This document shows, piece by piece, positions 1-6,009 of a DNA stretch of 37,628 nucleotides. Source of the stretch: Microcaldota archaeon (GTDB lineage Archaea; Micrarchaeota; Micrarchaeia; Anstonellales; Bilamarchaeaceae). A program made the translations under genes and the position numbers. The DNA lies in NCBI GenBank assembly GCA_014727975.1, contig WJMK01000022.1, positions 1 to 37,628 of the forward strand, read 5' to 3'. Every line of letters begins with the position of its first letter. The stretch's first letter is position 1. The notes under the pieces were generated by a model that was not told the origin of the DNA, searched no databases, and was given only the letters and a program-made list of their open reading frames with translations.

Positions 1-39
1 CTTCCCTCTTTCTGCCCTAAAATGAATAACGGGCTTCAG

Positions 40-81
40 AGCGAAGCTCGCTTAAAACTTCCCCAAAGAGTAGCCGGGGAA
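40..81. repeat. Two short hairpins upstream of the S23-like gene
   Basis: The sequence shows AGCGA-agc-TCGCT at 40-52 and TTCCCC/GGGGAA at 59-64 and 76-81. The 11-mer gagcgaagctc at 39-49 recurs at 912-922 on the far side of the S23-like gene. They may be transcript ends of a gene left of the window or part of the same structured island. Function is unknown. Confidence 0.4.
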
Positions 82-178
82 GGAGAAGGTGATGAAAAAT
101 GGAAAAAGAACAACCAGAATGGGATGAAAGGAAAAGGGCAGATGAAGACTGGGCAAGGGACATCGGAAGATGGTAGGA

Positions 179-529
179 ATGCAGAATTTCAAGAACCTAA
201 GGGTGTATGAAGATGCGTTTAGCCTGTCAAAAGAGCTCTACCAGTTTTTCGATGGCAAGAAGATGTCTTTCCGAACAAAGGAGCAGCTTCTTGCTTCCGC
301 CTCCTCGATTTGCGCCAACCTGGCAGAGATGGCCGCATTTGAGTCTAGGAACCAGATGAGGCAGAAGGTAATCACGTTCATAGGGGAAGCCAACGAAACC
401 GAGTTCTGGCTCAACCTTACGCACGAAACAAAAATCCTTCCGCAAAGGGAGCACCTCCAGTTCATGAACAAGCTGGTCAAGGTGCGTTCTATGCTCTTCA
501 ACCTGAAGAAAAACATGGAGGCTGATTGA
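179..529 (+). CDS. S23/Avd-like four-helix-bundle protein
   Basis: This 116-residue protein resembles the S23 (23S rRNA intervening-sequence protein) four-helix-bundle family. It opens with a short segment ending LRVYEDAF, then has the family-like stretch around ICANLAEMAAFESRNQ followed by a long helix with GEANETEFWLNL, comparable to the usual ASELEYQL. No enzyme motif is visible. Family members include ORFs inside 23S rRNA insertions and Avd, the accessory protein of diversity-generating retroelements, which binds RNA and reverse transcriptase. No reverse transcriptase is present in this window. ATG 179 was chosen because the family homology begins there; an in-frame ATG lies at 170. The gene sits alone in a hairpin-rich island, and the structured RNA candidate at 549-624 starts 20 nt after its stop. 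The family call is fairly secure; the function is unknown. Confidence 0.72.
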   Translation: MQNFKNLRVYEDAFSLSKELYQFFDGKKMSFRTKEQLLASASSICANLAEMAAFESRNQMRQKVITFIGEANETEFWLNLTHETKILPQREHLQFMNKLVKVRSMLFNLKKNMEAD

Positions 530-548
530 GATGTAGAAAAAGCCAAAA

Positions 549-624
549 CGCTAGGAAAGTGAGCAGGCTGGCCCAAAGCCGGCCGGCTCTACCCGCGCCC
601 AGGTTTCGTTGGGCGTGCCTAGCG
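549..624 (+). ncRNA. Candidate structured RNA with a three-way junction
   Basis: A compact fold is readable directly. P1 pairs CGCTAGG (549-555) with CCTAGCG (618-624). P2 pairs GAGC (561-564) with GCTC (586-589) and, after one A/G mismatch, GGCTGGC (566-572) with GCCGGCC (578-584), closed by a 5-nt loop. P3 pairs 594-601 with 610-617 around the 8-nt loop ggtttcgt and abuts P1. All three stems are GC-rich in a region without a convincing gene. It is not a tRNA: there is no anticodon arm and no TTCRA T-loop. It does not match an H/ACA or C/D layout that I can recognise. It could be a small RNA, the 3' structure of the S23-like transcript, or a cis element. The strand is uncertain because stems read on both. 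Confidence 0.45.
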
Positions 625-662
625 GAGCAAGGATTAAATGAACTTTGGAATAAACTACATTA

Positions 663-681
663 GTCCATCATTTCGATGGAC
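663..681 (+). promoter_or_regulatory. Hairpin before a small ORF
   Basis: GTCCATC-atttc-GATGGAC is a perfect 7-bp hairpin. It ends just before the Shine-Dalgarno-like gaggtg and 12 nt before ATG 693, so it could gate translation of that ORF if the ORF is real. Confidence 0.35.
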
Positions 682-692
682 GAGGTGTCAAA

Positions 693-848
693 ATGAATGC
701 CAAAAAGCAACAAAAACAGAGTAGGAAAAAAGGCACCTCAAAACCCAGAATTGCAGACGTCAAAACTCAAAACACAAAACACGAAACCTACGTTGGCAGT
801 GACGTGCGGTCTGATACATTCTACCCTTTCTTTTTCAGAAAATCTTAG
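693..848 (+). CDS. Possible 51-residue Lys/Gln-rich peptide
   Basis: This open frame of 51 codons starts at ATG 693, preceded by gaggtg at 683-688. It begins MNAKKQQKQSRKK, is strongly basic and low in complexity in its first half, and ends with an aromatic FYPFFF stretch. No family is recognised and no membrane span is evident. The DNA is A-rich, so the open frame may be chance. Support comes only from the Shine-Dalgarno-like sequence and the hairpin before it. It lies between the three-way-junction RNA candidate and a block of hairpins, so it could equally be part of a non-coding transcript. Confidence 0.25.
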   Translation: MNAKKQQKQSRKKGTSKPRIADVKTQNTKHETYVGSDVRSDTFYPFFFRKS

Positions 849-993
849 AAACCTCTGAGAAAACTTCGTTTTCTTCTCGTGAACAAAGTTCACGATTCGG
901 TTTCTTCGCATGAGCGAAGCTCACGGAGAAAGGTTCGGTCATTGCGTGTAGCTCCCGGGCCCACTGGCCCGATTTACCGAGCTACACGCAATG
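848..993. repeat. Block of five nested or adjacent hairpins
   Basis: Visible stems are AGAAAAC-ttc-GTTTTCT (858-874), CGTGAAC-aaa-GTTCACG (878-894), CTTCGC-atga-GCGAAG (904-919), and a 14-bp perfect inverted repeat, CATTGCGTGTAGCT (940-953) with AGCTACACGCAATG (980-993). The last encloses CGGGCC-cact-GGCCCG. GAAACC (848-853) can pair with GGTTTC (899-904) around the first two stems. TTCTCGTGA (874-882) can also pair with TCACGGAGAA (921-930, one bulge), which would exclude the 878-894 hairpin. The block is non-coding. It may be a switch-like leader, a small mobile remnant, or an RNA gene. Confidence 0.5.
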
Positions 994-1120
994 AGGTCCA
1001 CCCAAAGAAAAACGGTTTTCCAGATATTATTCTTTTGGGGCAGGATTAGCAGTGTCAAAAATAATCAGTGCCAGACCCGGATGTATTCTGTTTCGGGTTC
1101 CGGGCTTTCTTTGCAAACTA
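994..1120. other. Non-coding remainder of the left island
   Basis: I see no gene here. Weak inverted repeats are present: CCCAAA near 1003 with TTTGGG near 1034, and CCCGGA near 1076 with TCCGGG near 1098. The stretch ends at the tspO promoter. Confidence 0.4.
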
Positions 1121-1130
1121 ATTTATGCTT
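1121..1130 (+). promoter_or_regulatory. TATA-like box of tspO
   Basis: The AT-rich sequence atttatgctt lies about 24 nt before ATG 1149. This spacing predicts a leaderless or nearly leaderless transcript. Confidence 0.5.
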
Positions 1131-1148
1131 TCCACCCGAACAGCACCC

Positions 1149-1625
1149 ATGGACCTTAAAGAAGTAGGAAAGCTTCTCCTCGCAATAATAATTTCCAACC
1201 TTGCAGGGGCAATTGGCTCAATTTTCACATTTACTTCTATTGACAGCTGGTATGCAACCCTCATAAGGCCGGAATTCAGCCCCCCGAACTGGGTTTTCGG
1301 CCCGGTCTGGACCACCCTCTATGTCCTGATGGGAATCTCACTTTACCTCATCTGGAAAAAATACGAAGAAGGGAAAGACGCAAAGCCCGCGCTTGCAATC
1401 TTCTCAGTGCAGTGGGCCCTTAATGCAGCATGGTCCTTCCTGTTTTTCGGGCTGCAGTCCCCGCTTTACGGATTAATCGGGATAATCCCTCTCTGGATTG
1501 CAATCGTGCTGATGATAAGAAGCTATTACTCTCTTTCCAGGAATGCGGCACTCCTGCAGATACCTTACCTTTTGTGGGTGTCATTCGCAACAATACTGAA
1601 TGCTTCGATTTGGATGCTCAATTAA
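1149..1625 (+). CDS. tspO: TspO/MBR family membrane protein
   Basis: This 158-residue protein is a TspO/MBR (tryptophan-rich sensory) protein. The family is a five-helix membrane protein that binds porphyrins and related ligands and is linked to tetrapyrrole or oxidative-stress responses. The diagnostic stretch [18 protein letters not shown] is followed by [17 protein letters not shown], then by the second Trp-rich part with [13 protein letters not shown] and SPLYG. Length and five hydrophobic segments fit the family. ATG 1149 was chosen over the upstream ATG 1125 because the latter falls between the TATA-like box and the expected transcript start. The gene stands alone and its stop codon overlaps the stop of the opposing ABC permease by 4 bp. 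Family confidence is high; the ligand is unknown. Confidence 0.93.
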   Translation: MDLKEVGKLLLAIIISNLAGAIGSIFTFTSIDSWYATLIRPEFSPPNWVFGPVWTTLYVLMGISLYLIWKKYEEGKDAKPALAIFSVQWALNAAWSFLFFGLQSPLYGLIGIIPLWIAIVLMIRSYYSLSRNAALLQIPYLLWVSFATILNASIWMLN

Positions 1626-2428
1626 TTCATTGCCACTTTCTGCTGCACGGAAGAAAGTAGGAAGGCGCAGGCAAGAAGCAATATTATCGTAGTTCCAGAA
1701 GGAAGGTCAAAGAGATATGACAGGTATAATCCGCCCAGGGAAAGGATGATGCTCAGGATAATCGCATAGCCCATCATGCTCAGCAGGCTTGAAGTATATT
1801 TGCGCGCAATCGCAGCTGGCAGGGCAAGCAACGCAATAACCAGGATTATGCCCACCGCCTTAATCATCACGACTACGCTAAGCGCTACCATGCACAAAAG
1901 AAGAAGATATACAAAACGGGTGTTTATCCCGGAAATCTTGGCAAATTCCTCATCAAACGAAACCGCTTCCAGTTTTTTGTAGAAAAAGAATGCAAAGATG
2001 ATGATTGCAACATCCATGAGGCCCATAAGCACCAGTTCACCAGAAGGCACGGTGAGTATGTTCCCAAAAAGGTAGCTGAAGAGGTCCGGGGCATACCCGG
2101 AGCTAATGTAAATAAATAGGATCCCCAGTGCCATCCCGACTGCCCAGAACATTCCGATTGAAGTGTCTTCGCTAATCCCTGTCTCCCTGGAAATGGTCCC
2201 TATCCCGAGTGCGGAGAGGATTGTCCAGGGAATTGCCGTAAGAATGGGGTCAAAGTTCAGGAGATACCCCAGGCCGATTCCCCCGAATGCAGTATGCGCA
2301 ATTCCACCGCTCAGGGCAACGATGCGCTTCACCACCACATAAGTCCCTACAATTCCGCATGCAATGCTTACCAGGAAGGCCGCAATGACTGCGTTCTGCA
2401 TGAACTGGTATTGGAGCATTTCGAACAT
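1622..2428 (-). CDS. znuB: Metal ABC transporter permease (ZnuB/ABC-3 type)
   Basis: This 268-residue polytopic protein of the ABC-3 family forms the membrane channel of a Zn/Mn/Fe importer. It starts [13 protein letters not shown], followed by about seven or eight hydrophobic helices. The family-typical parts are [21 protein letters not shown] near residue 30 and the region around [14 protein letters not shown] 2428 overlaps the TAA of the ATPase gene in a TAATG arrangement, which indicates translational coupling. It is the third gene of the binding protein-ATPase-permease operon at 4148-1622. The metal cannot be fixed from the permease alone; zinc is favoured by the His-rich binding protein. 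Confidence 0.93.
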   Translation of the reverse strand: MFEMLQYQFMQNAVIAAFLVSIACGIVGTYVVVKRIVALSGGIAHTAFGGIGLGYLLNFDPILTAIPWTILSALGIGTISRETGISEDTSIGMFWAVGMALGILFIYISSGYAPDLFSYLFGNILTVPSGELVLMGLMDVAIIIFAFFFYKKLEAVSFDEEFAKISGINTRFVYLLLLCMVALSVVVMIKAVGIILVIALLALPAAIARKYTSSLLSMMGYAIILSIILSLGGLYLSYLFDLPSGTTIILLLACAFLLSSVQQKVAMN

Positions 2429-3183
2429 TATTTGTGCCTCCTGAGTACCCTGTGTGGAGTCCCATGTGCGATAAGCTCGATTGGGCACTGGTAAGTCGCT
2501 TCCAGGTGTTTTATCCCTTCCTTTGTTTTGCCGTGATAGTAAAGGTTTCCGTTGAGGCAGGCCAGCTTGTCCATATATTCAGTTACTGCAGTAAGGTCGT
2601 GCGTCACTATCATTATTGCCATCTTTTCCTTCAGCCTGCCCAGCAGTTCATAAAAGCTCTTTTGCGCATCCGGGTCCAGGCTCGATATAGGCTCGTCCAG
2701 GAGCAGCAGTCCCGGTTCGCTCATAAGCGCACGGGCCAGGAGGACCCTCTGTATCTGGCCTCCTGATAATTTTGAAATCTGCCTCTTGGCATACTCTTTC
2801 ATGCCCACGGTTTCCAGAGCCTCAATCGCGCTGGATTTTTCCTCTTGTCCGTAGGCCCATCCTGGCCTGGCAATGTTTCCTGGCTTTCCTGAGAGCACTA
2901 CTCCCATTACATCTATCGGAAATTCCCTGTCGAACTTGGAGATTTGGGGAACATATCCCACTTTGCCCCTTCCTGTTTCAGGGGGTTTTCCAAATACCGA
3001 CACCTTGCCTTTGGTGGGCTGAAGCAAGCCAAGAATGATTTTGAGCAGGGTGGTCTTGCCGCCTCCATTGGGGCCTATCACCCCAACCAGGTCGCCTTTT
3101 TTCACGCTAAGGGTTATATCCCGGAGCACGGGTAGTGAATCATAGCTGAAAGAAACCTTTTTCAGCTCAACAACTTCTTCCAT
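2428..3183 (-). CDS. znuC: Metal ABC transporter ATP-binding protein (ZnuC type)
   Basis: This 251-residue ATPase drives the metal importer from the cytoplasmic face. Walker A is GPNGGGKTT near residue 37, the Q-loop region is VGYVPQ, the signature is LSGGQIQR near residue 139, Walker B is LLLLDEP, the D-loop is SSLD and the switch histidine lies in IVTHD. It lies 32 nt after znuA and overlaps znuB by one base, so all three are probably one transcript. The C-terminal tail (about residues 215-251) carries two Cys/His positions and may be regulatory, but nothing specific can be shown. Confidence 0.95.
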   Translation of the reverse strand: MEEVVELKKVSFSYDSLPVLRDITLSVKKGDLVGVIGPNGGGKTTLLKIILGLLQPTKGKVSVFGKPPETGRGKVGYVPQISKFDREFPIDVMGVVLSGKPGNIARPGWAYGQEEKSSAIEALETVGMKEYAKRQISKLSGGQIQRVLLARALMSEPGLLLLDEPISSLDPDAQKSFYELLGRLKEKMAIMIVTHDLTAVTEYMDKLACLNGNLYYHGKTKEGIKHLEATYQCPIELIAHGTPHRVLRRHK

Positions 3184-3215
3184 GGACTCCCTTCCCGAAA
3201 AAAGAATAAAAAGGA

Positions 3216-4148
3216 TTAGTTTGCAGCATCCCTAGCTGCTGCAAATGCATCTGACACATTCTGCATGTTTTCCAGGTAGTTTTTGCCCAATGGGTCGATG
3301 AGGACCACCTGCCCCCCTATTTCGGATGCCACTGTTTCAGCACTGGAAGTGCTGAATTGGGGTGAGGCAAATACAACCTTTATCCTGTGTTCTTTGGCCG
3401 TATCCACAACATGCTGGAGGCTTTGGGCCGTAGGCTCCTTGCCGGCTTCTTCTATCGCTACCTGCTCAAGCCCGTAATCTCGGGCAAAGTAACCCCACGC
3501 GGGATGGAAAACTATGAACTCTCTGTCCTCGCTTCCCTCAAGCGTATTGCTTATGCTTGAATCCAGCTGGTCCAGCCTGGAGATGTACGCATCTGCATTT
3601 GCCCGGTAATATTCAGCATTATCCGGGTCCTCCCCGGCAAGTGCTTCATACATGTTTTCTACCATGACTTTTGCATTCTTCGGGGAGTTCCAGATATGTG
3701 GGTCGAGGCCAGTGTGCACATGTTCCTCTTCGTGCTCATGCTCTTCTTCCCCCTCGTGCTCTTCATGTTCATGGTGTTCATGCTCTTCCATTTCAATAAG
3801 GGCAATTCCGTGAGATGTATCTATAATCTTTAAATTAGGGTTCACTCCCTGGATGTCCTCCATCCAGGCCCTCTCAAATTCCACCCCGGACCCAACTTTG
3901 AAATATAATGAAGCTCCTGCAACTTCTTCAAGCTGTGAAGGGGCGGGCTCATAGCTGTGGGGGCTTGCCCCTGGAGGCACCATTACAATTACATCTGCTT
4001 TATCCCCAACCATCTCTTCAGCAAATTCTGCCTGGGGAAGGAGTGTAACAACTACCTTCATTTTACCTGTGCCTTCTGCTGGAGCGGCACATCCAAAGAG
4101 CAGGAGGGCCACCGCAAGGGTCACGAAAATAATTTGTTTTGAGTACAT
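3216..4148 (-). CDS. znuA: Metal-binding lipoprotein of ABC importer (ZnuA type)
   Basis: This 310-residue cluster A-I solute-binding protein captures extracellular metal. A lipobox signal (LLLFGC, Cys20) predicts membrane anchoring. Likely ligands are the His in GASPHSYEP, the His in HIWNSPKNA, the His in FHPAWGYF and the Asp near IDPLG. Between the first two lies a long His/Glu-rich loop (about residues 118-153) made of repeats such as EEHEHHEHEEHEG, typical of zinc-specific ZnuA proteins, where it acts as a metal buffer or sensor. The start has the Shine-Dalgarno AGGTGG six nt upstream. Its promoter faces the CPCPFC peptide gene. Zn specificity is inferred from the loop. Confidence 0.93.
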   Translation of the reverse strand: MYSKQIIFVTLAVALLLFGCAAPAEGTGKMKVVVTLLPQAEFAEEMVGDKADVIVMVPPGASPHSYEPAPSQLEEVAGASLYFKVGSGVEFERAWMEDIQGVNPNLKIIDTSHGIALIEMEEHEHHEHEEHEGEEEHEHEEEHVHTGLDPHIWNSPKNAKVMVENMYEALAGEDPDNAEYYRANADAYISRLDQLDSSISNTLEGSEDREFIVFHPAWGYFARDYGLEQVAIEEAGKEPTAQSLQHVVDTAKEHRIKVVFASPQFSTSSAETVASEIGGQVVLIDPLGKNYLENMQNVSDAFAAARDAAN

Positions 4149-4176
4149 CTAAATCCACCTTATTCTGGAAGAGGCA

Positions 4177-4199
4177 GATGTTTATTAAATCTTTTCATC
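4177..4199. promoter_or_regulatory. Shared divergent promoter with possible operator
   Basis: The AT-rich box tttattaaat (4181-4190) is correctly spaced for ATG 4213 on the plus strand and can serve znuA on the minus strand. It is bracketed by an inverted repeat GATG (4177-4180) and CATC (4196-4199) separated by 15 nt. NikR operators are inverted half-sites about 16 nt apart, so this is a reasonable but short candidate site for the NikR-like protein encoded at 4389. Confidence 0.35.
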
Positions 4200-4212
4200 A
4201 AAATTATTAACT

Positions 4213-4398
4213 ATGGGGAGTTCCAAGGCTTTATTTACTAAAAACATTCTTTCCGGAAAGGGAAACGCAAGCCTTGTATCCGGAGCTTTATTCGGTTTGG
4301 GCAGCTTTGCATGCCCCTGTCCCTTCTGCATAATTTCCACAGTAACACTGACGCTTAACGGCTTGCGCGAAAAACTTGGAGTGGAATTATGGAGATAA
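4213..4398 (+). CDS. Small CPCPFC membrane peptide
   Basis: This 61-residue protein has no family I recognise. A short basic N-terminus is followed by one hydrophobic segment (about residues 19-50) containing Ala-Cys-Pro-Cys-Pro-Phe-Cys, then LREKLG. A CPC motif in a membrane helix recalls the metal-binding CPC of P1B-type ATPases, and three Cys in five residues suggest metal or redox chemistry. This is inference. The start has a TATA-like box about 27 nt upstream, giving a leaderless mRNA. The last four codons overlap the NikR-like gene by 10 bp, so the two are probably co-expressed. It faces the metal transporter operon. The coding call rests on promoter spacing, overlap and non-random composition. 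Confidence 0.65.
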   Translation: MGSSKALFTKNILSGKGNASLVSGALFGLGSFACPCPFCIISTVTLTLNGLREKLGVELWR

Positions 4399-4769
4399 TC
4401 AGCGTTTCCATGGACAAGGACCAACTAGAGGAACTGAACAAAATACAGCAGAAACTCGGCTTCAGGAGCCGCTCCAGGCTCTTCCGCGCAACCATAGATT
4501 CCATGCTCAATGAGTATAATATGCTTGAGTCCAGGCGGGGACACACTGATGCGGTGTTCACGGTAACGCATGCTTCCCATGGCACGGATTCTCTGGGCAG
4601 GCTACTGGAGGAATTTGAGGATGTAATAACAACAGAAGTTCACCAGCACCACAATAACATATGCCTCAGGGTCCTAATCAGCTGCGGGGATGCAAAAAGG
4701 ATAAAAGAGCTGTTTTCCCACCTGAAGCGCAATAAGGGGATGCGCTCAGTCCAGGTTTCCGTCCTGTAG
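4389..4769 (+). CDS. NikR-like ribbon-helix-helix regulator
   Basis: This 126-residue protein has an N-terminal ribbon-helix-helix DNA-binding segment (IISVSMDKDQLEELNKIQ, then GFRSRSRLFRATIDSML, residues 3-40) and a C-terminal ACT-like metal-sensing domain. By eye alignment with E. coli NikR, Cys92 matches Cys95 and His85/His87 plausibly match the HxH pair with a one-residue deletion. The histidine equivalent to His76 is absent, replaced by an acidic LLEEFED stretch. The metal may therefore not be nickel. Context suggests that it controls the opposing Znu-type operon and its own small partner gene. The family call is good; the ligand is uncertain. Confidence 0.85.
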   Translation: MEIISVSMDKDQLEELNKIQQKLGFRSRSRLFRATIDSMLNEYNMLESRRGHTDAVFTVTHASHGTDSLGRLLEEFEDVITTEVHQHHNNICLRVLISCGDAKRIKELFSHLKRNKGMRSVQVSVL

Positions 4770-4773
4770 AAAT

Positions 4774-4783
4774 CTTTTTATTC
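4774..4783 (+). promoter_or_regulatory. TATA-like box of the antiporter gene
   Basis: The sequence ctttttattc lies about 25 nt before ATG 4804, with no Shine-Dalgarno, so the mRNA is probably leaderless. Confidence 0.5.
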
Positions 4784-4803
4784 CATGTCACAGAGGGATT
4801 CCC

Positions 4804-5979
4804 ATGGCGGAACTTCTTTCATTCCTGATAGTCATCTCTGCAGGCCTTTTTCTTTCGGAGTTCCTCAAAAAGTTCCATCTCCCTTATGTAGTTGCATTAA
4901 TACTCACAGGAATAATCATCGGCCCCTTTGCCCTGGACCTGATAGTAATAGATGAAACAATTGATTTTCTTGGCTCAATAGGCCTGGTTTTCCTGATGTT
5001 CATGGCAGGCCTTGAAATAAAGCTCTCCAGCTTCAGGAAAATAGTGGGCAGCGCAGCCAAGTTTTCACTTCTAAACGGAATCCTACCAATGTGTGTCGGT
5101 TTCCTTGTTGCCTCTTACCTGGGATATGGCCTGGTGGGCTCATTCATGCTAGGGATAATATTTGTATCCTCCTCAATCGCAATAGTGCTTCCGGTGATGG
5201 AGGCACAGGGGCTGATGCAGATGAAGCTCGGCCGCCTTATAGTTTCAGGGACAATTCTTGAGGATGTTTTCAGCCTGCTGATGCTTTCATTTTTCCTCCA
5301 GCTGGTAAACCCCACAACCGAGATTCCCCTTTACCTTTTCTATATAATAGTTGCAATAGCCCTGTATGCGCTAAGGAAGCTCCTGCCAAGGGCAAGGGAG
5401 GCATTCAGGAAATTCCACGGGGAGGAAAAGCCTCTTTTTGAGGAAGAAGTGAGATTTATTTTCGTTTCCCTGATTGCCACAGTTGTGTTTTTCGACCTAC
5501 TGGGAATGCACCCGGTAATCGCGGGATTCTTTGCAGGGCTGGTTCTTTCAGAATCAATCCAGAGCCAGATACTCCTGCGGAAGCTGCACGCAATCAGCTA
5601 TGGGCTGTTCATCCCGGTTTTTTTCATAATAATCGGAGTGGAAATGGATGTAGGGGTTCTCTTTAACGGAGGAGAGGGCCTTGCCATTATCCTCACCATC
5701 CTTGCAGCAGCCGTGCTTTCAAAATTCATCGGGGGGTTCCTTGCAGGCAGGGTGAATGGGTTCAATTCAAAAGAAAGCATTATATCCGGAGTTGCCACAA
5801 TTCCCCAGCTGAGCACCACGCTTGCGGTTGCATTTGTGGGGCTTGAAATGGGCCTTATAGACGACATGCTAATCACTGCAATGATTGTGCTCAGCATAGC
5901 AACAACCTTCTGCGGCCCAATCCTGGTGAAACTGCTCTCAGAGCCAATGACAGGAAAGGAAGCCCCGGAATCCCAGTAG
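4804..5979 (+). CDS. CPA2-family cation/proton antiporter
   Basis: This 391-residue integral membrane protein is of the KefB/NapA (CPA2) type, exchanging Na+ or K+ for H+. It has about twelve hydrophobic segments. Typical features are the first helix with SEFLKKFHLPYVVALILTG, IGLVFLMFMAGLEIK near residue 60, SSSIAIVLPVM near 120, and GMHPVIAGFFAGLVLSE near 235. The later conserved region has PVFFIIIGVEMDV. No C-terminal RCK/TrkA-N domain is present, so it is the short transport-only form. It has its own promoter and is followed by the separately promoted RuBisCO gene. Ion specificity cannot be read. Confidence 0.92.
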   Translation: MAELLSFLIVISAGLFLSEFLKKFHLPYVVALILTGIIIGPFALDLIVIDETIDFLGSIGLVFLMFMAGLEIKLSSFRKIVGSAAKFSLLNGILPMCVGFLVASYLGYGLVGSFMLGIIFVSSSIAIVLPVMEAQGLMQMKLGRLIVSGTILEDVFSLLMLSFFLQLVNPTTEIPLYLFYIIVAIALYALRKLLPRAREAFRKFHGEEKPLFEEEVRFIFVSLIATVVFFDLLGMHPVIAGFFAGLVLSESIQSQILLRKLHAISYGLFIPVFFIIIGVEMDVGVLFNGGEGLAIILTILAAAVLSKFIGGFLAGRVNGFNSKESIISGVATIPQLSTTLAVAFVGLEMGLIDDMLITAMIVLSIATTFCGPILVKLLSEPMTGKEAPESQ

Positions 5980-5980
5980 C

Positions 5981-5990
5981 CTTTTATTTG
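5981..5990 (+). promoter_or_regulatory. TATA-like box of rbcL
   Basis: The sequence cttttatttg lies about 24 nt before ATG 6010 and begins one base after the antiporter stop codon. It predicts a leaderless transcript. Confidence 0.5.
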
Positions 5991-6009
5991 TTGCCTCATT
6001 CTCTTTAGC

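Noticed and set aside
99-176. A 25-codon frame starting MEKEQPEWDERKR just before the S23-like gene
   Set aside because: Too short to judge, although it overlaps the alternative S23 start. It may be a leader peptide, but nothing supports that.
22-210. A 62-codon open frame at the left end
   Set aside because: Composition is low-complexity, it has no ribosome site or promoter and it overlaps the S23-like gene in another frame.
549-624. The three-way-junction RNA as a tRNA
   Set aside because: The closing stem is 7 bp with G after it, but there is no anticodon arm and the T-loop consensus is missing.
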